A stretch of DNA of 64,000 bases from Rhodococcus ruber (GTDB taxonomy: Bacteria > Actinomycetota > Actinomycetes > Mycobacteriales > Mycobacteriaceae), in contig NZ_JAPWIJ010000004.1 in assembly GCF_027270735.1 (NCBI RefSeq), positions 248,001 to 312,000 on the forward strand. Reading direction: 5' to 3'. The notes beneath the pieces were generated by a model. That model made no database searches. It was not told the DNA's origin and saw only the letters and a list, made by a program, of their open reading frames with translations. Positions 56,539 to 64,000 of this stretch are shown piece by piece. The position numbers and the translations under genes were made by a program. Within the stretch, counting starts at the first letter, position 1. Every line of letters begins with the position of its first letter.

Positions 56539-57006
56539 GTGAGCGATGCGCAGGAGTCCACGGGGTTCGAGTACGGCCACGACGGACCGAAATCGATCGT
56601 GGTGGGAATAGATGGGTCGGATTCGTCCTGGCGTGCCGCTGCCTACGCCGCAGGACTCGCCCGCAGACAACGATCGCTGCTCGTGCTGGTGTACGTGCAA
56701 CCCATTGCGACGGCCTCGTGGGGCCAGGCCGGTATATCGCTGGTCGAAACCGGTCAGCAGATCGCCGACGAGTTGCTCGAGTACATCAGAACGTCGGCGG
56801 CCCGATTCGGGGATCGGGAGCACGTGCGGTGGGAGTTCCGCACCGCACAGGGTGATCCGTACAACGGGCTGATCGCCGTTGCGGAACAACTGCGTACCGA
56901 CGCCGTTGTCGTAGGGGCGTCCGAGAACGCAGGACATCGAATTGCCGGCTCGGTTGCGGTGCGGTTGGTCAAAGCAGGCCGCTGGCCGGTGACCGTGGTG
57001 CCCTGA
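56539..57006 (+). CDS. Universal stress protein UspA family
   Basis: This 155-residue single-domain Usp has the ATP-binding pattern VVVGASENAGHRIAGSVA (G-x2-x-G-x9-G-S) near the C-terminus and SIVVGIDGSDSSWRAAAYA at the start. ATP-type Usps help in dormancy and stress. It is monocistronic with a GTG start and divergent from the GAF-ANTAR regulator. Confidence 0.9.
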   Translation: MSDAQESTGFEYGHDGPKSIVVGIDGSDSSWRAAAYAAGLARRQRSLLVLVYVQPIATASWGQAGISLVETGQQIADELLEYIRTSAARFGDREHVRWEFRTAQGDPYNGLIAVAEQLRTDAVVVGASENAGHRIAGSVAVRLVKAGRWPVTVVP

Positions 57007-57110
57007 ACGAGGCGAAATCGAGCCGATCCCCGGTCCGCACTGTAAAAATAGGCAGTCACCTCGTCGGATGCGAGGCGCACGTGGTGCAGATCTCGGATCC
57101 GAGGAGTTCC

Positions 57111-58901
57111 ATGACCGGGCTTTCGCGTAGACAATTCGTGGCTCGCGTGGGGACTCTCGCGGCGGTGTGGGGAATAGCACCCCAGGTGCTCGGTCAGGCT
57201 TTGGTCGCCCGCGCCCAACCTGCGGACGCGGCCGCGACCGGAACTCTGGCGCAGACGATTCTGCGCTCCTCGACCGGGCCTGGGCAGTACCGCGTCCTCG
57301 GTGCCGGTCCCGGCGAGCCGTACGTGCCGCGATTGGACGTTCTCGGACGAGCGCCGAGTCCGGCTCGCATGCAGTCGCGGCGGTCGTTGCTCTACCTCGG
57401 GCACCTGTCGGACCTGCACGTCATCGATGCGCAATCGCCCGGCCGGATCGAGCCCATGATCGTCTCCGATCATGCTGCGTGGGGTTCGGCCTTCCACCCG
57501 CAGGATCCGCTCACCGTGCACGTCACCGCCGCGATGGTGAAGGCTTTCGCCGACGCTCGGATCAGCCCGGTCACCGGCGCACCGATGGGAGCTGCGGTGG
57601 TCACCGGAGACAGCGCCGACATGCATTCCCATCTCGAACTGCGCTGGTACATCGATGTTCTCGACGGGGTCCCGGTGAGGCCGACGAGCGGCGCGGCGGA
57701 CGTATTCGAGGGTGTTCAGGCGTGGCCGGAGGCGCAGTGGGCCTACCGGCCGGGGGATCCGTCGGGAGGGTCGTTCGGTGATTACGGATTCCCGACGCTT
57801 CCCGAGCTTCTCACCCAGGCAATGACGGGAACCGTCGAGTCGGTGGGGCTACCCGTGCCGTGGTACTCGGTCTACGGAAATCACGACACTCTCTTGCTCG
57901 GCACGTTCGATCTGTCCTCGCAACTGCACGCCCTCGCCGTCGGTGGTCGCAAGGCGTACACCCTGGAGGCGACGGCCACCTCGGCACTCGCCGGCTATGC
58001 GTCGACTGCCAGTCCGTTGCAGCGAATGATCGATGCGCTCGGCGTCGGATCCGGTGCGCGACCGGGCTTTCGCGCGGTGTCGGCCGATCCGGCGCGCTAC
58101 CTGTTCGAGCAACGCGAGTTCATGGAGGAGCACTTCGAGACCACTCCAACGCCGGGTCCGATCGGCCACGGCTTCACCCAACACAACCTCGACTCGGGCG
58201 AGACCTGGTGGACGGCTGACCCCACCCCGAACATCCGCACGTTCGGACTCGACACCTGCAACGCGGTCGCCGGGCCCGACGGCGCGGTCCCGGAACAGCA
58301 ATTCGACTGGTTGGCAGAGCAATTGGAACGGGCGCAGGCCGAGAACAAGCTCGTGCTGATCTACACCCACCACAACAGCCTGACTCTGGAGAACCGGGCG
58401 CAGCGGCCAGGGCAATCGGTGAAGCTCTACGGCGCAGACGAATTCGTCGATCTGCTGTTGAAATACCCGGTGGTGATCGGCTGGCTCAACGGCCACACTC
58501 ACCAGAACCAGATCCTGGCGCATTCGAGTGAAGGTCGCGGATTATGGGAGATCACCACCGCGTCGTGCATCGACTTCCCTCAACAGCAGCAGGTGGTCGA
58601 GATCGTCGACAACCGGGACGGGACTCTCTCGTTGTTCACTACTGTGCTCGATCATGCGTCGCCGATCACGCCCGGAAGCAGTGGCAGCTACCTGGATCTC
58701 GCGTCGCGCAGCCGTGAACTGGCGGCCAACGACTGGGCCGAGAATCCGCTGATGCGACGAGGTTCGCGACTGGATCGCAACACCGAACTGCTTCTGCCGG
58801 CCCCGTTCGATCTGAGCACCATCACCGATGCGGCGCTCGAGCAACAGCACCTCGACGAGCACGCGAGACTGATCGCCTACGAGACGAGGCAGGGCCGATG
58901 A
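57111..58901 (+). CDS. TAT-exported metallophosphoesterase (TIGR03767-like)
   Basis: This 596-residue protein has a twin-arginine signal (LSRRQFVARVGTLAAVWGIA; RR at about residues 6-7) and a calcineurin-like phosphoesterase domain. Metal ligands are visible in GHLSDLHVIDAQSPGR, VVTGDSADMHS, YGNHDTLLLG and GHTHQN. Substrate unknown; the length matches the actinobacterial TIGR03767 family. ATG 57111 is set by GAGGAG 4-5 nt upstream; an earlier GTG at 57081 is unlikely. It is the first gene of a three-gene operon with a lipoprotein and a membrane protein. Confidence 0.88.
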   Translation: MTGLSRRQFVARVGTLAAVWGIAPQVLGQALVARAQPADAAATGTLAQTILRSSTGPGQYRVLGAGPGEPYVPRLDVLGRAPSPARMQSRRSLLYLGHLSDLHVIDAQSPGRIEPMIVSDHAAWGSAFHPQDPLTVHVTAAMVKAFADARISPVTGAPMGAAVVTGDSADMHSHLELRWYIDVLDGVPVRPTSGAADVFEGVQAWPEAQWAYRPGDPSGGSFGDYGFPTLPELLTQAMTGTVESVGLPVPWYSVYGNHDTLLLGTFDLSSQLHALAVGGRKAYTLEATATSALAGYASTASPLQRMIDALGVGSGARPGFRAVSADPARYLFEQREFMEEHFETTPTPGPIGHGFTQHNLDSGETWWTADPTPNIRTFGLDTCNAVAGPDGAVPEQQFDWLAEQLERAQAENKLVLIYTHHNSLTLENRAQRPGQSVKLYGADEFVDLLLKYPVVIGWLNGHTHQNQILAHSSEGRGLWEITTASCIDFPQQQQVVEIVDNRDGTLSLFTTVLDHASPITPGSSGSYLDLASRSRELAANDWAENPLMRRGSRLDRNTELLLPAPFDLSTITDAALEQQHLDEHARLIAYETRQGR

Positions 58902-59248
58902 ACAGTGTTCGCAGGAAGATCTTGCTCATGTCTGCGGTGGTGGCGTGCGCTGGGTGCTCACAGACCGCAGCGCTTGCGCCGGTAGGCGGGGCCGAGCTCG
59001 GCAATCTGCGCTACGCAGTCAACGACGTCCTGCTCGAGCAGGGTATCGAGATACTGGTCGCGCCTGTGTGTTCCGGTACCGGTGCCGATATCGAATGTGC
59101 CGGGGAGACAACCGGTAACGAGGCGATTACCGGTTCGGCTACCTCGGACGACGCGAGCACCGTCGAAATCAAGGTCGGTACGAAGGTTCTCTACTCGGGC
59201 TCCGTGCAGGACGTGCTCGATCGCAATTCGACGGTCGGTGCGCCGTGA
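58898..59248 (+). CDS. Small secreted lipoprotein, function unknown
   Basis: This 116-residue protein has a signal peptide and lipobox CAGC (lipidated Cys about residue 20), followed by a small beta-rich domain. Two further cysteines in PVCSGTGADIECAG could form a disulfide. ATG 58898 overlaps the metallophosphoesterase stop and its own stop overlaps the next membrane gene (GTGA), so it belongs to that operon and may be its surface partner. No family recognised. Confidence 0.75.
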   Translation: MNSVRRKILLMSAVVACAGCSQTAALAPVGGAELGNLRYAVNDVLLEQGIEILVAPVCSGTGADIECAGETTGNEAITGSATSDDASTVEIKVGTKVLYSGSVQDVLDRNSTVGAP

Positions 59249-59829
59249 GGGGGAGTGCGGTTCTGGCTGCCGTGGTGGTCGTGTCGGCACTGATTCAGGC
59301 GCTGACGGTGCTGGGTGATCCGGTCCCGACATCGTCTCTCGGTTTCGCGGCATTGGTTCTGGCTTCTGTTGCCGCGGTGGTACTTGCACTGTGGATCACC
59401 GCGTCGACGGCACTCGATGTGGTGGACGGCAATGCATCCGGTGCGCTGAGTCGGGCCTGGCGACGGCCGCGCGTCCTGGTGTGGTGCGTGGTGCTGACCG
59501 GGGTTGCCGTTGCACTCGCGATTGTTTTCCCGCTACTCCCGGCTATCGTGATTCTGGTTGCGTTGCTGATACTTCCGGCTGCGGTCGACGGTCATCGAAA
59601 TCCGTTCGTCGCTGCGTGGCATGCAGTCCAACGGTCCCCGGGGCGTTGCGCAGTCGCGGCTGTCGTCACGGTTCTGGCCTATGTGGTCGCCTGGGTCGTG
59701 GCACTGGTCCTGGGCTTCTTCGTCACCGGTGTGGTGGCGGCGTTCGTGACGTGGTTGTTGTTCGGAGCCACTGCCGCTGCGCTGCTGGTGTACTGGTCGA
59801 GGCTGTACCGAAGGGCAGCACTGCTCTGA
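59245..59829 (+). CDS. Polytopic membrane protein, function unknown
   Basis: This 194-residue protein has about five hydrophobic helices (one at the N-terminus, others around residues 32-52, 73-92, 93-112 and 133-170). GTG 59245 overlaps the lipoprotein gene by 4 nt. The coupling suggests that the three genes make an envelope complex with the exported phosphoesterase. No conserved motif or family is recognised. Confidence 0.75.
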   Translation: MRGSAVLAAVVVVSALIQALTVLGDPVPTSSLGFAALVLASVAAVVLALWITASTALDVVDGNASGALSRAWRRPRVLVWCVVLTGVAVALAIVFPLLPAIVILVALLILPAAVDGHRNPFVAAWHAVQRSPGRCAVAAVVTVLAYVVAWVVALVLGFFVTGVVAAFVTWLLFGATAAALLVYWSRLYRRAALL

Positions 59830-59848
59830 CCGCCGGCACTCGGACGCT

Positions 59849-60469
59849 TCAGCCGCGAGCTCGTCGACCGGCCGCGGCCTCGGCGACGACCTGAGTGATT
59901 CGACCAGCGCGAGTGTCGTCTCGCACGGCGCTGACAATCCACCACAGCATCTGCTTGCGGGCACTGGGCGGAAAACCGTCCCAGGTGCTCCGAGCGGTCG
60001 GGTCTCTGTTCAGCGCCGTTGTCAGCTCGAGTGGTTCCTGGAGGTCTTCGACCTGATCGGCAATAGTCCACCAGCCGTTGGATTTTGCGGCAGCGATGGC
60101 CCGGCGACCTGCTTCGGTCATGAGGCCGCTGTCCTCCATATCGGCTGCGCGTTTACGGTTGAGGCGGGTCCACGGGCTCTTGGGCCTGCGCGGCGTGAAC
60201 AGCTGCAGGCTGCGCTCCTCGTCGAAATTGCTGCCGGTGGAATCGATCCAACCGAAGCAGATGGCTTCCTCGACGGCGTCGGGGTACGGGCAGCGCGGTC
60301 GGTCGGTGGTGTTGCGCCACGAACACAGCCACACACCGCGGATCGAAGCGTGATTGCGATCCAGCCAGGTACGCCACTGCGCGCGAGTCTCGACGTGAAC
60401 GATCGGGTAGTCGAACTTCCACGTCGCCGGGTGGTCGGATGCAGACGACGACGATCTATCAGCAGTCAC
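59849..60469 (-). CDS. YdeI/OmpD-associated family protein
   Basis: This 206-residue soluble protein has the pattern of bacterial YdeI/OmpD-associated proteins: VETRAQWRTWLDRNHASIRG, YPDAVEEAICFGWIDSTG and FTPRRPKSPWTRLNRKRA, then a C-terminal helical bundle with FPPSARKQMLWWI. The biochemical role is not known to me. GTG 60469 has GGAG about 8 nt upstream; an ATG at 60535 in frame is less likely. It converges with the membrane protein gene. Confidence 0.85.
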   Translation of the reverse strand: MTADRSSSSASDHPATWKFDYPIVHVETRAQWRTWLDRNHASIRGVWLCSWRNTTDRPRCPYPDAVEEAICFGWIDSTGSNFDEERSLQLFTPRRPKSPWTRLNRKRAADMEDSGLMTEAGRRAIAAAKSNGWWTIADQVEDLQEPLELTTALNRDPTARSTWDGFPPSARKQMLWWIVSAVRDDTRAGRITQVVAEAAAGRRARG

Positions 60470-60617
60470 TTGCGCGCTCCATCTACTCGTCGTGGTGTTG
60501 CACACTGCGATTTCGCATGTGTTCAGTGTGCCCACAATCGAGGACGTCGGACGTCCGCAATGGCGCCGAGATATCGATGGTTCGGCACGAACATCAGGGT
60601 TCGGCTGTCGACACCGT

Positions 60618-60693
60618 GGTGGGGCGGGCGGGGCTCGAACCCGCGACCAATGGATTATGAGTCCACGGCTCTAACCGACTGAGCTACCGCCCC
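60618..60693 (-). tRNA. tRNA with CAU anticodon (elongator Met or Ile2)
   Basis: A 76-nt cloverleaf including an encoded CCA end has acceptor GGGGCGG/CCGCCCC, a D arm with TAGCTCAGTCGGTTAGAGC, anticodon loop CTCATAA and T arm GCGGGTTCGAGCCCCGC. A CAU anticodon means either elongator methionine or a tRNA-Ile2 whose C34 is changed to lysidine. The acceptor lacks the C4-G69 and C6-G67 pairs used by the E. coli TilS enzyme, which favours Met, but the call is not certain. It is not the initiator, since 1-72 is paired G-C. Confidence 0.9.
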
Positions 60694-60762
60694 ATGCCCG
60701 TACTAGGTACGAGCCTGCAGAATCGTACAGAATCGCGTCGCCTCGACGGTGCATCGGGGGAG

Positions 60763-62898
60763 CTATTTGGCTCGGACCTGCACCGGGACACCGTTGAGGA
60801 TCGCATTGGCCGAGACGGCGTCGACTCGGCCCGGGTCGGTGATGTCGTTGACACTCGGTCCTTGCACCGTCGTGGCGACCGACAATTGGACACCGGGGCG
60901 CTGGTGGCCGAAGCCGTGCGGCATGCTCACCACGCCCGGCATCATCTTCTCCGATGCAGCCACCTCGATATCGACGGTTCCGGCAGCGGAGGTGACCGAC
61001 ACCATCGACCCATCCTCGATACCGCGGTGCGCAAGATCGTCCGGATGCGCCAGAAGCTGATGTCGCGCTTTGCCTTTGGTGAGCCGGGCGGTGTTGTGCA
61101 TCCACGAGTTGTTGCTGCGCAGGTGGCGCCGTCCGATCATCAACAATTCGTCACCACTCGGCACTGCGCTGGAATGCATCAGATCCACCAACGCGGGAAG
61201 TTCGGTGACCACCACGTCCTGAATCAACTGGACACGCTTGTCCCGCGTTTTCAACTTCTGCGGAAAGCCGGGACGTAGAGGACCGAGATCGATGCCGTGC
61301 GGATTGGCCCGAAGCTTGCGCAGCGACAACCCTTTTCGTCGGCTACGGAGCAGGATGTCCAGAGTGCGAGCAGGGGACAGGCGAAGGCGGGCCTCGCCGA
61401 TGATGCTCTTCGGGCTCACTCGTGCTTTCAGCCGATCGACGGTCGAACCCGCCATGCGGTTCTTGTAGCGGAGCGAGAGGTCCCGGAAGATCTCCCAATC
61501 ATGCTTGGCGTCAGCCTGCTTGGGCAGAACCGCGGGCATGTATTTCGCGGTGTTGTGTACCGCGAAGGAATTGAAGATCAGGTCGTAGTGGTCGCGTTCG
61601 AGCGACATCGTCGGCGGCAGAATCACGTGTGCGTGACGCGAGGTCTCGTTGATGTAGAAGTCGAACGACACCATGAAATCCAGGGCCGCGAACGCGTCGT
61701 TCAGGGTGGTGCCGCCGGGCATCGACAACACCGGATTTCCGGACAGCACCGCCATCGCGCGGATCTGGTCTTTTCCCTCGGTGGTGATCTCGTCGACAAG
61801 CGTCGAACAGGGGTATTCGCCTGCGAACTCGGGAAGATCCCGAACGCGGCTGCGCCACTTGTCGAAGTGGCCGCGGCCGACGATGCCCTGCGAGATCAGG
61901 TCGATCGCGGGATCGGTCACCATCGCGCCACCCGGGCGGTCGAGATTGCCCGTGATGATGTTGAGCACCTGAATGGCCCACTGACACACGGTGCCGAACT
62001 GTTGGGTCGACACCCCCATGCGGCCGTAGGCCACGGCAGATTTCGCTGAGGCGAAATCACGAGCGAGAGTCGAGATCTCGTCCGCCGAGATTCCGACCAC
62101 GGGGGCGACGGCCTCCGGGGTGAACTCAGCGACGAGATCAGCGAGTCGATCGGCCCCGTCGACGTAATCGGCCACGTTCACCGCGCCGTCCGCGACGATG
62201 GTGTGAATCATCGCGAGCAGCAGCAGTGCATCGCTGCCGGGCCGAACGAAGAAGTGTGTATCGGCGATGTCGGCGGTCTCGGTCTTGCGCGGATCGACCA
62301 CGACCAGGCGGCCTCCGCGTTTGCGCAGTGCCCGCGCCCTCTTGGCGAAATCGGGCACCGTCATCATGCTGCCGTTGGACGCCATCGGATTACCGCCGAG
62401 GACGAGAAAGAAATCGGTTCGATCGATGTCGGGGATCGGCAGCAGCAGCTGATGGCCGTACAGCAGATGGTCGACGAGCTGATGTGGGAGCTGATCGAGC
62501 GAGGTGGCGGAATAGCGATTGCGCGTCCGCAGCAGCGAGGTGAACGGAATTCCGTGCGTCATCGCGCCCATCGAATGGACGTTGGGGTTTCCCTGATAGA
62601 CGCCGACCGCGTTGCGCCCGTACTTCTTGCGCGTCGAGACAAGACCCTCGATTACGAGGTCGTATGCCTCACTCCACCCGATCTTCTCCCACTTGTCGCC
62701 CACCCGCTTGACCGGTGTGGTGAGTCGATCGGTATCGGCATGAAGATCGATCAACGACAGTGCCTTGGGGCAGATGTGGCCGCGTGAGAGTGGATCCTTC
62801 TCGTCACCCCGGATCGACACCACTGCGTCGTTCTCCACGGTGAACTCGAGCCCGCAGATCGCCTCGCACAAATTGCACGATCCATACACAACCGACAT
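60763..62898 (-). CDS. Molybdopterin oxidoreductase with [4Fe-4S] domain
   Basis: This 711-residue protein of the DMSO-reductase superfamily has an N-terminal [4Fe-4S] site CNLCEAICGLEF and GHICPKAL. Molybdopterin domains include LGGNPMASNGSM and VVDPRKTETADIADTHFFVRPGSD, and a C-terminal MoCo-binding beta barrel follows. No TAT signal is seen, so it is probably cytoplasmic. No ferredoxin, NADH-binding or membrane subunit is adjacent, so its electron partner and substrate (formate-like) are unknown. ATG 62898 has GGGAG five bases upstream. Confidence 0.9.
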   Translation of the reverse strand: MSVVYGSCNLCEAICGLEFTVENDAVVSIRGDEKDPLSRGHICPKALSLIDLHADTDRLTTPVKRVGDKWEKIGWSEAYDLVIEGLVSTRKKYGRNAVGVYQGNPNVHSMGAMTHGIPFTSLLRTRNRYSATSLDQLPHQLVDHLLYGHQLLLPIPDIDRTDFFLVLGGNPMASNGSMMTVPDFAKRARALRKRGGRLVVVDPRKTETADIADTHFFVRPGSDALLLLAMIHTIVADGAVNVADYVDGADRLADLVAEFTPEAVAPVVGISADEISTLARDFASAKSAVAYGRMGVSTQQFGTVCQWAIQVLNIITGNLDRPGGAMVTDPAIDLISQGIVGRGHFDKWRSRVRDLPEFAGEYPCSTLVDEITTEGKDQIRAMAVLSGNPVLSMPGGTTLNDAFAALDFMVSFDFYINETSRHAHVILPPTMSLERDHYDLIFNSFAVHNTAKYMPAVLPKQADAKHDWEIFRDLSLRYKNRMAGSTVDRLKARVSPKSIIGEARLRLSPARTLDILLRSRRKGLSLRKLRANPHGIDLGPLRPGFPQKLKTRDKRVQLIQDVVVTELPALVDLMHSSAVPSGDELLMIGRRHLRSNNSWMHNTARLTKGKARHQLLAHPDDLAHRGIEDGSMVSVTSAAGTVDIEVAASEKMMPGVVSMPHGFGHQRPGVQLSVATTVQGPSVNDITDPGRVDAVSANAILNGVPVQVRAK

Positions 62899-62980
62899 CG
62901 CATCTCCCATTCCTGTGGACCGAGAGTAGCCCGGCGGGGGACCGGGGCACCGTCATCGGCCGACAATTAGGCTCTGGGGT

Positions 62981-63784
62981 GTGCCTACTCTCGATCTCAC
63001 AGCCTCGTGGCCCGTCGATCATGTCAGTGCCGTGGTCGTCACCGAATCCGGTGTTCGGGAGGAAGTAGGCGACACCGATCGCGTCTACGAACTCGCCTCG
63101 GTGACCAAGCTGCTGAGTGCATACGCGGTCCTCGTTGCCGTCGAGGAAGGCGCAGTGGAACTCGATCAGCCCGCAGGGCCGCAAGGTTCGACGGTGCGTC
63201 ACCTGCTGGCACACGCCTCGGGGTTGGCGTTCGGCGACCGCACAGTCCAGGCACCGGCCGGCACCAAGCGGATCTATTCGAGCGCCGGGTTCGAGGTGCT
63301 GGCCGAACTGATCGAAACCGAGGCAGGCATTACTTTCCCCGACTACCTGGACGAGGCCGTGTGCAGGCCGCTGCAGATGACGAACACGTCGCTGCCGGGA
63401 TCGGCCGGTCACGGCGGCCGCTCCACACTCGCCGATCTGACGAGGTTCACGACCGAGTTGCTCGCGCCGACGCTCCTGGCGTCGCAGACACTGGCCTCGG
63501 CGACCGAGGTGCAGTTTCCCGGTCTGAACGGAATTGTGCCCGGCTACGGATCACACAAGCCCTGCGACTGGGGGCTCGGGTTCGAGCTGCGCGGCGACAA
63601 GTCTCCGCACTGGACCGGGAGCAACAACGCGTCGTCCACGTTCGGTCACTTCGGGCAAGCCGGAACGTTTCTGTGGGTGGATCCGGCGGTACGGACTGCA
63701 TGCGTGGTGTTGACCGATCGGGCGTTCGGAGACTGGGCCAAGCCGCTGTGGCCGGAACTGTCCGACGCGGTGCTGGCAGGGTGA
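62981..63784 (+). CDS. Serine hydrolase, beta-lactamase/penicillin-binding-like
   Basis: This 267-residue protein has the class C beta-lactamase/esterase fold with the nucleophile in YELASVTKLLSAY (SxxK, about residue 41) and a possible second-motif Tyr near RIYSSAGFEVLAE. No signal peptide is seen, so an intracellular esterase or peptidase is more likely than antibiotic resistance. GTG 62981 is the start; it is divergent from the molybdopterin oxidoreductase. Confidence 0.85.
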   Translation: MPTLDLTASWPVDHVSAVVVTESGVREEVGDTDRVYELASVTKLLSAYAVLVAVEEGAVELDQPAGPQGSTVRHLLAHASGLAFGDRTVQAPAGTKRIYSSAGFEVLAELIETEAGITFPDYLDEAVCRPLQMTNTSLPGSAGHGGRSTLADLTRFTTELLAPTLLASQTLASATEVQFPGLNGIVPGYGSHKPCDWGLGFELRGDKSPHWTGSNNASSTFGHFGQAGTFLWVDPAVRTACVVLTDRAFGDWAKPLWPELSDAVLAG

Positions 63785-63928
63785 AACTCGTCTGTTCACA
63801 GATTGCACTGGCGCAACAGGGGCAACTCGGGGCACACTAGTACACATACGCATTGATTCACTGCAGCCAGTCGAAGCATGTCGAGGTCGTTGGGGAAGAC
63901 GTCCCTCGTCGAAGCTGGAGGTAGTGCA

Positions 63929-64000
63929 ATGCGTGGATCGAATCAGTTCGCAGAAGCGACGTCGGGTGTTGTGTACATCCACTCGTCGCCCGCTGCTCTG
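63929..64000 (+). CDS. DUF3145-family protein, N-terminal part only
   Basis: The last 24 codons of the window read MRGSNQFAEATSGVVYIHSS and continue past the edge. This is the conserved start of DUF3145 proteins, found widely in actinobacteria and uncharacterised. GGAGGT at 63917-63922 is a strong ribosome-binding site and fixes the ATG at 63929. Confidence 0.85.
   Translation, partial: MRGSNQFAEATSGVVYIHSSPAAL

Overview
The window reads as an ordinary chromosomal segment of a high-GC mycolic-acid actinobacterium, most likely Rhodococcus or a close Nocardiaceae relative. The evidence is dense high-GC coding, many GTG starts, many 1-4 nt start/stop overlaps and frequent leaderless-looking starts. 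From memory the gene order also follows the Mycobacterium tuberculosis Rv2417c-Rv2342 neighbourhood in mirror image: degV end, comEA, comEC, holA, rpsT, the ATP-grasp/alpha-E/transglutaminase trio, lepA, GH15, sulfate genes, hemW, hrcA-dnaJ, phoH-ybeY-era, recO-uppS, smtB-zur, glyS, TPM protein, dgt, dnaG and tRNA-Asn. The mycobactin cluster that separates hemN from hrcA in M. tuberculosis is absent. I see no insertion sequence, prophage, CRISPR array or clear pseudogene.

Layout. 1-4.1 kb: end of a DegV gene, comEA-comEC, holA and convergent rpsT. 4.3-7.8 kb: a three-gene cassette of circularly permuted ATP-grasp protein, alpha-E protein and transglutaminase-like protein. 7.8-14.0 kb: a PemK-like protein, lepA, a nitronate monooxygenase-like flavoprotein, a GH15 trehalase/glucoamylase-like enzyme and two tiny membrane proteins. 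14.1-23.8 kb: a complete assimilatory sulfate module. It has a sulfate ABC transporter (sbp-cysT-cysW-cysA, plus strand) convergent with sir-cysH-cysD-cysN and a sirohydrochlorin chelatase (minus strand). Each operon is preceded by a short ORF ending in cysteine codons, which looks like a cysteine-sensing leader. 23.9-33.4 kb: hemW, then hrcA-dnaJ-rsmE-hydrolase-phoH-ybeY-CNNM-era. 33.4-42.6 kb: amidase, recO-uppS, an iron-siderophore binding lipoprotein behind an IdeR/DtxR-like box, smtB-like/zur regulators behind a Zur-like box, glyS, and a TPM-domain protein.

42.7-50.5 kb: a drug-type ABC exporter coupled to a NarL-type two-component system, a YdcF/SanA-like protein, dgt, dnaG and a small protein, ending at tRNA-Asn. 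From about 50.7 kb to a second tRNA (anticodon CAU, 60.6 kb) the content looks more lineage-specific. It holds a gamma-butyrolactone (A-factor-type) signalling cassette: an AfsA-family synthase with an operator-like inverted repeat on its promoter, an ArpA/ScbR-type receptor and an SDR reductase. It also has a NUDIX hydrolase, an MFS exporter, a GAF-ANTAR antiterminator, a UspA protein, a TAT-exported metallophosphoesterase operon and a YdeI-like protein. The window closes with a molybdopterin oxidoreductase, a serine beta-lactamase-like hydrolase and the start of a DUF3145 gene.

The points most worth a second look are the gamma-butyrolactone cassette with its operator, the paired cysteine leader ORFs, a perfect 13-bp inverted repeat in the sir/hemW divergent region, and a perfect 14-bp hairpin that buries the sensor kinase start codon. 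Every stretch longer than about 300 bases without a large gene (14,024-14,399 and 23,537-23,894) is accounted for by leader ORFs and regulatory sequence. All functional calls come from reading motifs and remembered families; no database search was run.
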